From: Anoplolepis gracilipes
Taxonomy: Eukaryota; Arthropoda; Insecta; Hymenoptera; Formicidae
DNA length: 64,000 nucleotides
Assembly (NCBI RefSeq): GCF_047496725.1
Contig: NC_132986.1
Coordinates: 5,550,501-5,614,500 of the forward strand
Reading direction: 5' to 3'
Below the pieces are notes generated by a model. That model saw only the letters and a program-made list of their open reading frames with translations. It had not been told where the DNA came from and did no database searches. This document shows, in pieces, positions 31,001 through 46,100 of the stretch. Made by a program: the position numbers and the translations under genes. Position 1 is the stretch's first letter; every line of letters begins with the position of its first letter.

Positions 31001-34000
31001 GCGGCGATATGAATGAACATTAATTATGCGCTAATCTTGCGCAGATTAAAGCGAAGGATTCATCTCCCTGAAGCAATTTATTGCGAATCAAGGTGCATGA
31101 GCTCATACGTGGAAGCGTTTATGCATTACGCCTCCACGAACCAATGTTATCAACATTTTCTCGAGTGGAAAATAGTTTTCCTATTGAGACTATACAACCT
31201 TGGTTAACAGCAGGGAGTTTATCTTTAATAAACTATGATCAATCTACATAATAAATGTATTCAAAAGAATACTATGTCTTTTTGAGTTTTAAAAATATAT
31301 GTGTTTTTGTGTGTATGAGTAAATATCGAAATATATAATTACATCTGTTATTAAAATGTATTAAGAATTAACTGTGTGTATGTGTTTTTTAATTCATGAC
31401 AAGATTATGTTGACAAAGCAATTTAGCGATAATATTCCATTTCATTTTACATTTTACATTTTACAATATATCCATTTCATTTCATATTTATATATTTTAA
31501 GCCAGACTATACGTAATAGGAGCTTTCAAATTTCAGTACCAAATTTCATTTTTGGATTAGCATGACTTTCGCAGTCACTGTTATCAAAGCATTAGATTCA
31601 TGATCCGTCGTGATCCGTTCCATTCATCGTGTTCCGTCAATAATTCAAGCGTCCGCAAAATCATCGTCACATTATTGATGACGTGCGTACGTGTGCCTCG
31701 CTTAGGGACGCGCGTCGAGTCGAATCACACGCAGAAACTCGGCCGGCTAGTCAGCCGGACGGGCGTAAAGTATAATGACAGATAATTGTGAGAGACTAGG
31801 CGGATTAAGAGCCTAGAATGGGAGATTCGATTTTGCAGGTATTGCAACAATATGTGCATCGTAATCGTATCCTTTTACATTACTGTAATACATGTGCACT
31901 GAGCGCGCAGCATTATATACATAGTTACAGTTTGCATTTTTCGTGCATCAAAAAATATAGTTTAAAAATTTAAAAATTCACGACATTATTCTTCCCTTTT
32001 TCTGCGTAGAAATGAAAATTAAAAGCGGTAGATATGACAGAGAAAAAGAACAATTTTTAATTTGGTATGTATTGTACGTTTTTGACGTACATACATTTTT
32101 ATTTTAAACCAGCTTCGCAGTTTCAATTCATTTAATGCCATTAAAAAAAAAGTTATAGTATATATATATATATAATTTTTTTAAGAACACGAAGAATATT
32201 TTTTTAAGAAATAAGTATAATATATCTACAAATATTTTATTAATGTTTTAGAAATAAAAAGCGCGCAAAAATTATAATGACTGCACTATTGCTAACAAAT
32301 GTTTCACAATATCAATCGTAAGAGTTGCATTAACACAACATAAGATTACGAATATATTAATATCTGCCATTAATCATGATAGCTTTCCACATATTAGTTG
32401 TTGCACAAGGAAAAATCATACTGATGAGTTTTTAGCACTTGTTCTTTATGACAACCGCACATTTTATTGTAAAATATTTGTATTTTAAAACTAACATTAT
32501 TTGACTCTTTGGTTTTCCAAAAAAATATCACATTGAAAATAAATTTTACATCTTTGTGATATTCTTTACTTCTGTGGTCTAAATCTGAATTTGTACAAAA
32601 AACTCAATGAAAGAAACTACTCTTACTATACTTAATCAAGTGTTCGTATCAAGATACAGTGTAATACGACAGGCAGTCTGCGATGCAACCGCTATGCAAT
32701 TAGCTTTTTCCCACATTATTTAGCGGAGAGAATTAATGGGAGGAATTGTAAAATTCCACTCCCGATTCTTCTAAATCGGCTCTGTTGTTGGCTTCGTCAT
32801 CGCCGGCAAAATCCAATTAAACTCGTCACGAAATTCTCAATTAATTTCATTATCATTTCTTCCGTTTCTCCAAATTTCCTTTCTATCAACTTCCAATTTC
32901 ATTATCACATATCTTGTCATAATCTTGAAATTATTCATAGCCATAAAAATTCAATTTATATTTGTAGTTTTGTAAAAGAAAGTTGCTATACTCATTTTTT
33001 ACAAATGTATTTCATGTTTTCGTTTGCCTTTCTCGATTCAGCGCGCACATTTAGTAGGCAGACAGACATCTTTGTAGGCGTGCAATTTGTTGGAAATGTC
33101 GAGGAAAGCGAGCATGTCATGTAAAACTAGCCAAGTGTAATTCAAGCACGCAGGAACTTCCGCATGCAAACGCAAAAGCAGACGGCAGTCAACTAATTGA
33201 CGAAAATTTTGCTTCATCCATTATAAAAGAAATTACGTAAAAATTAAAAGCTTTCACAAATTTAAAAGTTTTAAATCGTTCAAAAATAATGTAATATAAT
33301 CGATTAATAAATCAGCAAACAATAATAATCGAATAATAATCAGTGATTTATTGCACTATTTTTTGCAAAGTATTCTGCAAAATATTGTTTTTCACATAAA
33401 TTCAATATATCAGAAAGAATCTCTTAAAAAAATTATTTTTGCTGACTACTTCATAAGTAATGTTTGTTTATCATAGATATATACATATTTCAAAATAAAA
33501 TTTTAAATAACTTATTAGCAGGACAAACCATGTGTAACTTTTTAAAATGATTCTCTATTCTAAAAAATATAATAATTTGCTTTAAAGACTTATTAACAGA
33601 AAGGTAGTAATTTCTCACAACTTATATTATTAATATTTATAAAAATTAATCAAGAGGTAAAAGTTTATAAGTAGTAGATTAAGTAGTATAGGATTTTTAT
33701 ACAAAAAAAAATGCTTATAAAACTCGTATATCATGCGATTCAAGAAAACTGATTCCGACATTCCAATGGAGCGCTTCCTCAGGATAGAGTCTTAGCATAT
33801 TATTATTATTATGCGAGCTCAGGTCAGTGACAAATCGCGATTGACATAGATGTATATCACGAACAAAGACGGTCTACTTAGAAGACCTGCCTACACAACA
33901 ATCATCTCTATTTCGTCGTTTATCGTCGACGATTCGTAGTCATCAAAATGATTGCGGCCGATTGCGCGATCGCGTTAGCGCGTGCGGCATGCGTTACCGA

Positions 34001-37000
34001 AACCACCGCCGCACCATCACTCTCGCCGTCATCGTTGATTCGCAGCTGCTACTATGTTACGACAATTGTACATGCACCAAGATTAGCGGCTAACCCCGAA
34101 GTCTCGCGATTAGCATACGAATTCGACGCATTCATCCCAACGTATTGCACGAATGAGGCGCTCAATAGTGCTTATGCATCACCGAGATGCATGGAAATTC
34201 GTTTCAACGGATGACAGATTGAAAAGATTTCCCATCACAAGTTATTATGGAAATCACAAATTATTGTGCATTTTTTTCTCACACATTATGCATGCTGTGA
34301 TCCACAGCGTGTTATTTCGACAATAAATTTTTTAACGAAGTTAGAGACTCTATAAATAACACATTCCAATTATTAATCACATTTCTTTGTCCTGTTTTGA
34401 GATAATATAATTTATAGTCTCAAAGCTCATTTCATAATTAGTGTGACATTTTTTATATACATATTGGTATCATCATACAATATACTAAATATAATAAATA
34501 TATAAATATCAAACAAAAACTTTTAAACATTCCGTTAAAAACTAATGATTTTAAGAGTAAAAAGTAGAATATAATTAAAAAACATAAGTTTAAAGCTAAA
34601 AACATTTAAGTAAATAAATATGTATGTATATACACGCAATACATATCAATTACGAGATGATTCCCGATAAAGAAAAAAAAAAGACTCAAGTGATTTTGTC
34701 AGTATAAAAAAGTTCCGCATTTGATATTGAAATATTCGTCGATGTGAAAGCCGATCTCAAATTATTTCTGTTGAAATACTAGAACGTTATCGACGGTATC
34801 AGAAAGAGAGACGGCAGCTAACACGGATTCCTTCTGTTACTTTCACAGGCTGTGTTATCTATTTTCACCGTTTTTCACCCATATGTGTGCGTGTGTGTCA
34901 TTGGCTCGGCTGTGACCTATGACCTCGACGATAGCCTCGGCGGTGATAACGAACCGAACTTTCCCACTAGTTGACTTACGCGAATGTCACAACGTCCAAT
35001 CATATAGACAGGCTTCGGTGGGACTATCAATACTGGTTTGACATTTCCAGGCATCGATTATTGGACGCCTCGATGACCGATGTTGATTATCAGTCTATAA
35101 ACTCACGTTATATATAACAGGATGAATAATATTGATTGAATATCGGAAATTGGAAGACTTTTGCCTGTTTGTTAATTGCAATCGTATTTAATATGCGGAA
35201 ATGAATGATATTCTTGATAACTATAAAAAAAACTTAAGAGATTTTCTAGTAAATTTGTTATGTACAAAAATAATATTTCTCAAATGTAATTGAAATAATA
35301 TTTATATATTATAATTGATGCATGCCACATTAGATTTTTTGCATAAACATATAAAATCTAATTTATTCAGTTATTTCTTTCAAATATTCTTAACAATAAT
35401 AAATTTAACATATTCTAAAATAGTTTAATAGATAGAACTTACCATAAATAAAACTTGATTTTATAAAAAAAGTTATTAAAAATAATGTTAGAATGAAATA
35501 TAGTCAAAAGCTTTAATTCATATCTAAAATAAATAAATTATTTTGCTATGTAACAAAATCATAAAACAAGTCTAATATCAGACTAATGCCGCAATAGAGA
35601 TTATTACTTTGTCGCCCTAATTCGTGTCAATTCACTTGAATCGGGTCGCTTGTTAACGATGCGCTTAAGAGAATATTAAATTCGATGCGGCGCCCGTGAT
35701 ATTAACCTCACGTGAAAACAATATGGGTCATTTGAGCAAACGGACATTCCAACTTGGACTTTGAGTGGCGCATAAGAATTAACATTCATGAATCAGAACG
35801 TGGGAATGGAACACGAAACCATACTGGAGAGATATAAAAATTCGTAAGAGATATTGAGAGAATGAAAATTTTCTGAAATTTTCTAAGTTTCAAGTATTAT
35901 TTTAAATACTTATAGAAAAATTTTATTTATTTATAATATTACTTATAATATTATAATATTATAATATTGTATATACTTATAATATTATAATATTATTTTC
36001 CTTTTAAAAATCTATCCTTAAAAAATTGATAATTAACAATATTAATTAACAACAAAAAATCTTAAATTAAAATTATTTTAAACTTTCATTCAAAAATAAA
36101 ATAGCAAAATAATAGAAAATACAATAATTGTATAATATTAACTACATTTTTGTTAACTCGAATTAATTAATAAAACGTTCAAAGTGAGTAATGTGAGAAC
36201 CACATTTTTTCTCAGCACAATATTTGTGTAAGACAGTTGCACCGCTCTTTTGGGGAGTTTTAATTTTGTCTTAATGACAAGTCGCTTCTTATGGAGAAAC
36301 AGCTGCGGCCCGACACTGCACGAGGAGTGCATCGTGTCGAACATGAAGTAAGAGTGGCACGTTTAGCGCATTTCATTTTAGCCAATTGACGAAACAAGTC
36401 AGCGGCCCCAGTAAGGATAACATGACCGCGTCAACTGCTTTTTTCCGCTTTGAAATGGTACCAAAGAATAATGAGGAATAATTCGAGTTTTTATTTTTCG
36501 TTATTCTTAGAAAGATCAATATTTTTTTGGAGATTAAAGAGTTTTGCAATGTAAAGAAATAATGCAAAAATATTTCATAGACAATAAATTACATTTAAAT
36601 ATTCCATCTTATATGTATAATACAAAGATATAATTAATTATAATAGAGATTTAAATCTTTAAAAGATTACATATATACATGTGCATGTGTGCCAAATATT
36701 TCTCCAGTTATCTATAATTATATCCAGTGTCATATTTAAAAAAAATTAACACAATACTATTAATATTCTCGAATAATGCAACTATTATTTTTTTGATTTT
36801 CATAAAGTTTTCCTAAAAAAAAAAAAAATTATTATTATCCTGCAAATATATCATTGTATATTACTTTCACCGATTTCTTTACAAAGATCACGCACTCGAC
36901 AATATCATTGATATTCCTTCGCTACTTCCGCAAACACGACGCCTTCTTCCTGATCGAGCGTGTCGTTGGGTGAATGACTTCTCAATGATAGGCGCTAACT

Positions 37001-40000
37001 CATTAACGTGCATGCATGTATATCGTGCGACTCGCGTCAACTAATGACGCAGGGTGCGGGCCCTATCCCTCTCTCCTAATTATGTCATTGTCGGATTTCT
37101 CGCTGACAGCTCGTGCCGACGATTTACCTGCTGACCCGCTGACGCCAACCTTCTGTCATGTGCGCATCATTAGATGAGATTTGATTTATTGTCGCGTGCC
37201 GGCTGTGTACGCGAGTGCAACTCTTGGCGTTGCAATTAACGTGATAATACCTCGCTGTAACTAAAGTAAATCGCGAGCAAAAAATTCGCATTATGAAAAA
37301 AAACGCGTTTTTTTCGGTGCTGCTTTAAAGGAAAAAATGATGTCAATTAATTAATAAAAGTAAAATCATCGATTTAGAAGAATTAACAGACATTTATTAT
37401 GCTGTAAATGTGTGTAAAATTACAACAAGTTTTAAATATGTCAAAAGTTGTAATTTTGAACGCTCGAATTAATTTTTTATTTCAATGTTTTCAGTTCTAA
37501 ATAACTGCTATAAGTGAAATTTGAACTTTTAACTGTACTTAAATAAATGAACCTTTGGAAATTTCTCTCTCTCTCTCTCTCTCTCTCTTGGCCTTTTCTC
37601 TTTCTATAAATTCTATCATTTCACTATATAAATGATCTAATTTTTCAATACGTCTGAATTCTCGTTAAATATGTCGTTAAATTGAAGCCAGAGTCACAGA
37701 TCGTATCGGTTAATGAACATCAATGGAAAATCGGTTTCAGGTAAATGGAAATGGCGTTCTTTCATTCGCGAGAGCTATGCAAAGATTCTTCAACATTGCG
37801 TTCCCTCTCGACGATCCAGTAATCGCGCCTCTCTACACACACGTCGACACAAGAGCTTCGGGAACAGTTTATTATAGTGAAACTGATTCTCCCGAGATTC
37901 TTGCTAGAACCGGAGGATTAATTCGAAGCGCCTTCAAGGATGCCATTAGCTTCGTACCTACGCACGTCTTTTTGACTACCTGGGTGGATGTTGGTTATTA
38001 CAATGAACGTAACGATAAGGCAAGTTGTTTGCACATTTCGAAAAAAATTTTGACAGTCTTCTCTCTTTCTCTCTTTGTTGTATTTAATATTATACGTCTT
38101 TCCACTATCACAAGGAAAATAAAAAATTTAATAAACATGTAATAAAGTTTTCCAAGGACATGAATAGCATTCATCGAGAGTCTCGCCTTTCAGGTGAATA
38201 CTTATCAAGTTGCTATATCATCCAACGGTTCGCATTCCTTTGTTGAACTGCTATACCCGGAAAATGGTATACAGTGGATTCAGGGTGAATCGCATCCCAG
38301 CGGGCTCCCGGATGCCAAGGCGCAGGCAGGATTCATGAGCGAGGGCAAAATGTATACCCTGAGGGGCTCGGGCACCGACCAAATTCAGAATGTCGACAAG
38401 TGAGTAATGGGCAAAGGCGCCGACTGTATTCACATACGACGCATTCATGAGTCTTTGTAATTGTTTTTAGGTGGTCGAATGTAAATAGGCCTGGCCAGTG
38501 GCTGTTTCAAGTCGGTCCCCTTGAGGAAGGCGAAAATATAAAGACTCCCGATAATATTGAAGGTAATACGGAAAAGTCGGATAATATAATAATATAATAA
38601 AATAAAAATCAGATAGTATAAACAAATTTAAAATATATAGATATTTATTTATAAAAAAAATTATTAAAAATAAATTAATATACCTTTATATATAACAAAA
38701 CTGAAAATGGTTCTATATTTAACATTTCTAGCTCATGAATATATTATAATTTGTGTAAATTACGCGTGCAAATTAGATATTATTCTTGCATCTCATGACG
38801 TTGATTATAATTAATATACGCTCTTAGATACTATGACTCTGCATCAAGCAGCCAGCTGTAGGACAGGCGCTACCACTTGTCATAGCAAAGCGACCTGCAT
38901 CGATTATGAGATCGGATTCTGCTGCAGCTGCAAGCAAGGTTATTTCGGCAACGGGAAATCCTGCCAGCCAAACGGTGAGCTATTTATCAACGCCGATTGT
39001 TAAAAATTCGCGTTGCGAGATAAGACTGAGCTAATGGCATGCAAATGTAGCCTTTGAAGTATTCTCGAAACGGGGATAAAGAAGGAATCCTTCAACGTTC
39101 CCCTCTGAACTCTCGAAGCGCTCGCGCGCGGGACGCTTCGTCTAACGCGGACAAAGATACGCAGAGTCGTCTCGCGTAGAACAAATAGATATATCGCAGT
39201 AAGTAGCTGCGTTTGCTCGAGTGCGCTCTCTGATCTATTCATAGTTTACGAGACTGATTCTTATGACTTCCACGGTAACATCGTAAAGACAGCAATATTC
39301 CTTGAAATGAATCGTGGTTCTTTGATGATCACGTTGCAACTGTGCATGTTAAAGTATCCCTCCCTGCATATGATAATTGCATAAAAGAAAGATGCAACAC
39401 TTTCTTAAGAAAAGCAGAAAACTGGTGTTATATCTTTCCAAATGTTATTTTGTCATCAATTTAACAATAGTGTAAGAATATAAATAGATTACTTTGTATG
39501 ACGCATATGACGTTTCTGAAAAATAAATATTTCGTATACATATAAAAAAAATGATTAACATGAATAATCATAAAATTCGTTAATAAAAGAAAATTAATAT
39601 AATAGAGATTTAAAAATATGATGGCCTTTTAACTAAAAAATATAATTTTTAGATGTGCCTCTTCGTGTTATTGGCCGAATAGCTGGCACGCTTAATGGCG
39701 TGGAATTCCCTTCAAGAGATCTACAATGTTACGTGCAAACCAAAGATGGACGAACGTACACCGCCTTATCAAGAGTGCCTCAAGAAATTGGTGCCAGTTT
39801 TCAACTTCTAGGCAATTTAGGCGGTGTGATCGGTTGGCTGTTTGCGAAACCTATTAGCGACACTGAAAATGGATACGAACTTACAGGCAAGTACTTTGTA
39901 TAAAAAAATCTTCAAAAATCAATTTCAATCATATTACAATATAATATCGTAACAGGTTTTAATCTCTTCATGCAGAGAAAGATAGAGAGAGAAAGAGAGA

Positions 40001-40077
40001 GAAGCAGAGAAATAATATATATATAATATAACAAACTATGTAATAGTTTTATCAATTTGTTTAAGAAAAAATTATAC

Positions 40078-40113
<36 letters not shown>

Positions 40114-43100
40114 TTTAAAACAAATTAATAAAACTGTCTATTACATTATATATATTACCGATGCTGAAAAAAATAATAAAATAATAAATTTTTCGATTAT
40201 AAAAATTATAATCAATCGCGGTTTCTAAATTTTGATCTATAAGAAGCACGATTATAAATATTTCGATATTGTATTCTGTTATAATTTGAGGAATTCATAA
40301 AATTTACAAAATTATCGAACGCGGTAACGTTTACAATTAACAGTTATTCACACGAGTGTGTCTACGTATAGGTGGTTTATTTAACCATACGGCAGAGCTA
40401 GTTTTTCCATCAACCGGCGACAAAGTGACAATACGTAGCAATTATCTCGGATTGGACGTCTTCGGTCAACTAAAGATGGAAGCGGACATCAAAGGTACAG
40501 TCCCGCATCTCGAAAGGGACACCAGAATGGACTGTGGTGATTTTGACGAGCTCTATACTCGCGCTCAATCGGGGGTGATTCGTGCACAAAGCGAGCGTAC
40601 TTGCAAATTACTGCATGGTGACGGAGACGAGCGGGAAATCGCCTTCACGCTAGATCAGATAATTAGCTATCAGGAATGCCCGTATGGTATCTTCGATCCT
40701 GAAGATGACACGACCAGATTGAAGTTTTTCAGAGGCGTCATTACTTATGAGGCTACTGAGGGTATTATACGATTTGCCATCAACACCAAGATAACGCCTC
40801 TCGAAGAGGAAGATCCGTGTATTCAGGGACGACAAACTTGCGGTGATCACAGCTCTTGCGTGATCGATGGGGATAGTTTCAAATGTGTGTGCAACACAGG
40901 GTGAGTATTAATTTTTTTATAAAATTGATTTACAAACAAATCATTTTTAAAGTAGATATTCAAAATCTCTTCTTAAATATATGTGATGAGTCTTCATGAA
41001 AATATATTATTTCAATATTGGCGTTAATATTTGTGTGTACATCCTTACCTTATGATTCTTCAAGTAGATATTAATAATATACTGCATTTATTATATTGCT
41101 CGTAATATATGTGATATGTGAAAAGGTATCAATATCTATACGAAGAGGATGGAAGTGCGATTTGCGTAGACGTGAACGAATGCACGGCCGGTAATCACAT
41201 GTGTTCTCCGGATGCTCAATGCATTAATCAAGAAGGCAGCCACATGTGTCAATGCAGAGCTGGTTTTACTGGAGACGGTCGAGTTTGTGAAAGTATAACT
41301 GCATTTGTTTTATAATAAATTATTATATCATAAAATCACAATTACCGTACCGTGGTAACATTTCAAAGTCGATCAAGTTCTTACTGCTGATAGCGACGAA
41401 AATAATCTTGACATCTGATAATAAAAATTCTCTCTATTTTTAAATTAATTTCAATTTTAAAGATATTTAAAAATTCATTTCGAGAATAAAATATCTTCGT
41501 ATATATAGCTAAATATTAAATTAAACTAATCATCTCTCATTGTCAGTTCATAACTGTATAGTATGCTCAATAGTATCGAATTGTATATTTGAAAAATTTA
41601 TTTATTTGTAATGTAGGATTGCCATCTTGCGAGGATACTCGCTGCGGAGATTATGAACAATGTGCAATGATTAGAGGTACACCTACCTGTGTCTGTATGC
41701 CTGGTTTTGAGGAAACAGATCAAGGCTGTTATCCCGCTCAGCATGGTAAAATGTTTTCAGATATAATAGACTGTGTAGCAAAAAACAGCTGATCATCATA
41801 TCATACTTTTGTTGACAAAAACAAAAACTTTTACAGTACCCTGTAATGAGGAGGATAACTGTTCACCTTATGGGCTTTGCAGCTTTGACGGAAATAGGCA
41901 AAAGCACGTTTGCGTGTGTATGCCCGGTTACGTCGGTAAGTGGAGAGTTCAAGAAAAAATCTTTGCCTACCGTTAATAATTAAAAAAAAGGATTTTAAAA
42001 ATATAAAAAAATATATAAAAAATCCTATAAAATATATATGCAAATCAATATAAATTCAAACCACTAATATGAAAAATTAATATTATAAATATTTTAGCGC
42101 AAACTAAAAAGCTTATAAAAGCTTTAGAGCTATTGATAGTCCATAAGAGATGTTCATTTTTAATTTATTTTGTTATTCATAATTTCAATTGTCGCATATT
42201 CTTTATTCATAACGTCGGTTATCATGTATTTTAATTTTAATATAAATTTTAAGACAATTTGAAGAATAAAGTAATTAAATTTAAATTGCAAATGATAATC
42301 AAATATTGGTCACACGATATAGCGACGAGTGATCGCTTTAAATATACATGACCACAATGCAATATGTAGTATTTTCTCTCTGTTATTTATATGCGATTAT
42401 TTACAGGCGATGGATACACGTGTTACTCTGAATCCGATATCACCACCACAACAGACGAACCGCCGCAACCGCAGTGTCTGATTGAGATGTGTTGGTGTCC
42501 AAGCGGTTGGGAATTTCACAACCATGCCTGTGTAAGGCAAGAGGGAGAGTCTACAACAGTTGATTATCGAGACTGTAAGTTGCACGAAAAGTAATCCAAT
42601 AATCGGTGTATCATACTTTTTTTTTATTTTTGTGAAACGTGAAAGTTTTTAGCACGGATTAGATCAATGCCGATTCTCTACGTTATTCGAATACGCATCA
42701 TAGCATGCTAGTACGCATATGCATCATAGCATGCTCTGCATGGAAGGATTATACGTGTTGATAATTATTTGATTGCACAATAATAAATTAAGTATTAGTA
42801 CGATTCCTTTTCTATTGAGATGTATTTGTATCATTAAAAAAAATTAAAGTCCTCGGAAAAACGTAACAAACTAAATTTTAAATGTGTGTATTTAGAGATA
42901 TTTTAGATAAAAAATATCTATGTAATAATAAAAGTAATATTTGAAATCAATACATTAATATATGATAAACCATAAAATTTAACAAATTAACTGGAATAAC
43001 AAAATTAGAAATAGAGCCAGAATAGTAATAAAATACATTAAAATCTATTTTATTTAATTATACTCAACTATAGCTATACTAGTATAATAGACGTTAATAG

Positions 43101-46100
43101 GTTCATTATAATCAAGTTATGGCAATGTTCGTCGATTGAAACATCACGTTCACATTTCTCCGAGGATCGTTCAATTAGAACGCGACGCGAATACTAAAAT
43201 GCAACTGAGAATTACAACAATTTGATCAACAGTTACTTACAAATAAATAATTGCATGTGAATAAATTAACATGAATAAGTTGAACTCTTTCCGCGACGCG
43301 ACGATGATCAATATTTAATAACAAGCGTGATTACGATCATTACGTAACGCGACGAACATCGTTCGTCGATGCATAATGCGTTTTAGTATCGGCACATCCG
43401 CTCCCGGAATGCTTCGACGACGTCTGCATATGTCCCGTGGGATACGATTACGACCATTTGGAACAAATTTGCGTTCCGCTGCCAGGATACCACCACGACA
43501 CGATGGGTCCATCAGGCTCTAACTGTATGACGCATTTACTGCTTGGCTTTAAGCTATTTATGTTTATTAATGAGTCTCAAGTCCTTCTGAATGCTAAACT
43601 CGTGATAATAACGCATGCTTTCATTTCCATATGATCGTTTTAATTTCATTATATATTGTGCGATATATATCTTCTATCTCACTAATTAATCAAAATGCTT
43701 GCGAGCTCATAAATTGTTCGCAAATTAAAAGTAATATTTTTATAACGAAAACGAAATTGCAGATAATGTAATGACAGTGTGTTAACAACATAAACCTGTT
43801 TTACGAAGCTCAATGTGAATCGCTTGAATTTGCGAACTCACGTCCCAAGGTTTTTTGGAAAGCAGAAAAGTGTGAGCAAGAAAGAAACTTGTTCTACAAA
43901 TAAGTGTACTCGAAGTTTCGCTATCTTCCAAGTCCTTAAACTCACTTTCAGAAACTTGCGACGCGCAACCTTTTAGTGAATAGTATGACAGAAGATTATC
44001 TCGGAAAATTAGGAAAGATGTCTGCAGCGCGTGCAATTCCCTCAAGAAGAACTACAAGATCAAAGTATTCAAACGTGACTAAAATATTCTAATTTCATTA
44101 AACATATATTTTTTCTTTAATATTTATGTTGTAAATAATAGAGTATAATATTTCATCTTGAAATAGTCATATTATATACAAACATAAAATATAAAATGAT
44201 TTGTGTGATTTCAAAATATTTATTTTGCTCCGAAAATGCTTTTGATATTTATTCAAGATGCTTCAAGCTACAAAATAGGTTTTGACATTTTGATGATTGC
44301 GATAAAAACATCAACTTTAATATTCTCTGAACGATATTTTCTTTCAAAATTTTCATCTCACGCAATGTTGTGCTCATGAGATTAATTCTTCGTAAAGATG
44401 TATAAAAATAGCATGTCCCAGAATCGCTGATATATCTGTCGAAACAAATTCAGAGATTTCGAGGTATCTTGCAGCATATGACTAGCAGGAAAATTATTCA
44501 GTAATTAACTCGTAACTCTTTATTGATCAAGACGTGTTCTTAACATCGCGAAATCTAGCCATTTCCATTAAATTTTTCGGTCTCGCTATCGGGACAGCCA
44601 GCTATCGTCACCGCTTGCCGTGCAATGTATCATAATCGCGCACACGCTTGTGTCCAGTATCTTGCAACGTGGTGAACAGGTGTCATCCCTACGCGCAATG
44701 CATCTACGTGACGAGTACCGGCGATTACGAGTGCCGCTGCAACCTGGGATACGAGGGCGACGGTATGGAATGCACCAAGACAGGTACGTGCAAAATGCAT
44801 CTTGCATCTGCATTTAGTAAGTTAATCAATAAACGACAACCAAATATTATATTTGAAAGAAAGTGCACTTTTAATTCTTCGATATAATATGTATAATTTT
44901 AAAAATTTTCTTATAAATAAATTCATAAAAAATATATTTTTACAACTGTAAAAAAAACTTTTTGAATCTTTTGAATCCCAATGCTTTTTTTCAGCAGTTT
45001 ATAAATCGTTCAAAATTCAATATTTTAATATCTTATTTCTCAAAATGCTAGTGCGCTTTTCAATGCTCGCGTTCAATAATTATATTTTTCCTGAGGAAAA
45101 AGTCTAAATTATGAAAGGAGTGCGGAGGTATGTTAATAGTAACACAACGATACGATTTTTTCTTTCTTCTTCGCGCAGAGATATCCTGCTTGGAAGTGGA
45201 CGTCTGCGACCCCAATGCGTCTTGCCAGCACGAGGAACCGTTAGCAAAGTGCGTGTGCAATCCAGGATATGAAGGCGATGGAACAACATGCAGTCCTATC
45301 GGTGCTTTTATTATCCTTATTTTTTTTTAATTTTTGTTTCATTCATTCCGCGCACGATGCGCTTCGGAATGTGAATGCCATTTCTTTCTTTCTTTCAATC
45401 GGCGATTTCCACTATGCATGCATATCGCCTCTTTTACATATCGCATTATCATGTAAATTGAGAAACCACACACAATTATGAGCTTCGAACTCTCGATTTG
45501 ACTAGTAATTGTTTCAGACGAATCAAAATCATTGTCTTTTATATCGCGATGTAAGCTGCATAATACGAATGGAAATGTGCCAAATTAACATTCTGTCTGG
45601 TGACTTTCTCGCATTCTAGATGAGTGCAACGACAATTCGGAATGCGAAGAGAATGAACGATGCACCTATCATCCCATCAGCTCGCGTTATGAATGTACCT
45701 GTAACCCCGGATTCAGCTTAGTGGACGATCGATGCGTGCTATCAGATTGTTCGACGAATCCTTCTCAATGCCACGTCAACGCGCAGTGCATATCGTCCAG
45801 CGACGGTGGCTACAAATGCGTCTGCATAAGCGGCTATCATGGCGACGGTATACGCCAATGCGTGGAGGATCATATCGGCTGCAATGTTTTGAATAACTGC
45901 GGCCGAAACGCAGTTTGCGGATACAATCAAACATCAGCGAATTTCGCCTGCATTTGTCAACCGGTGCGTACAGATGCGTATCATAAGTCACATCATATGG
46001 GATAATCAAATTTGTTATCACTGTACGTGTCGTATACTCGTACGTGCTACATTATGCCAAATACTACCAGTAAGTGAATACACAATAGTAAATGAATACA

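Larger units (their letters stand above)
28054..37740 (+). other. Nidogen intron 1, 9.7 kb
   Basis: Mostly AT-rich, with GC-richer islands at about 29960-30450, 31590-31810, 33890-34215, 34840-35110 and 36890-37250 that look like candidate enhancers. A perfect DR1 nuclear-receptor motif lies at 34913-34925. AT-only repeats occur around 35930-35995 and a (TC)12 run at 37564-37588. No coding exon was found. Confidence 0.75.

Noticed and set aside
33948..34214. 88-codon Ala/Ser-rich frame in nidogen intron 1
   Set aside because: Lies in a GC-rich island; no acceptor or donor that fits the phase-0 junction of exons 1 and 2, and no similarity to nidogen.
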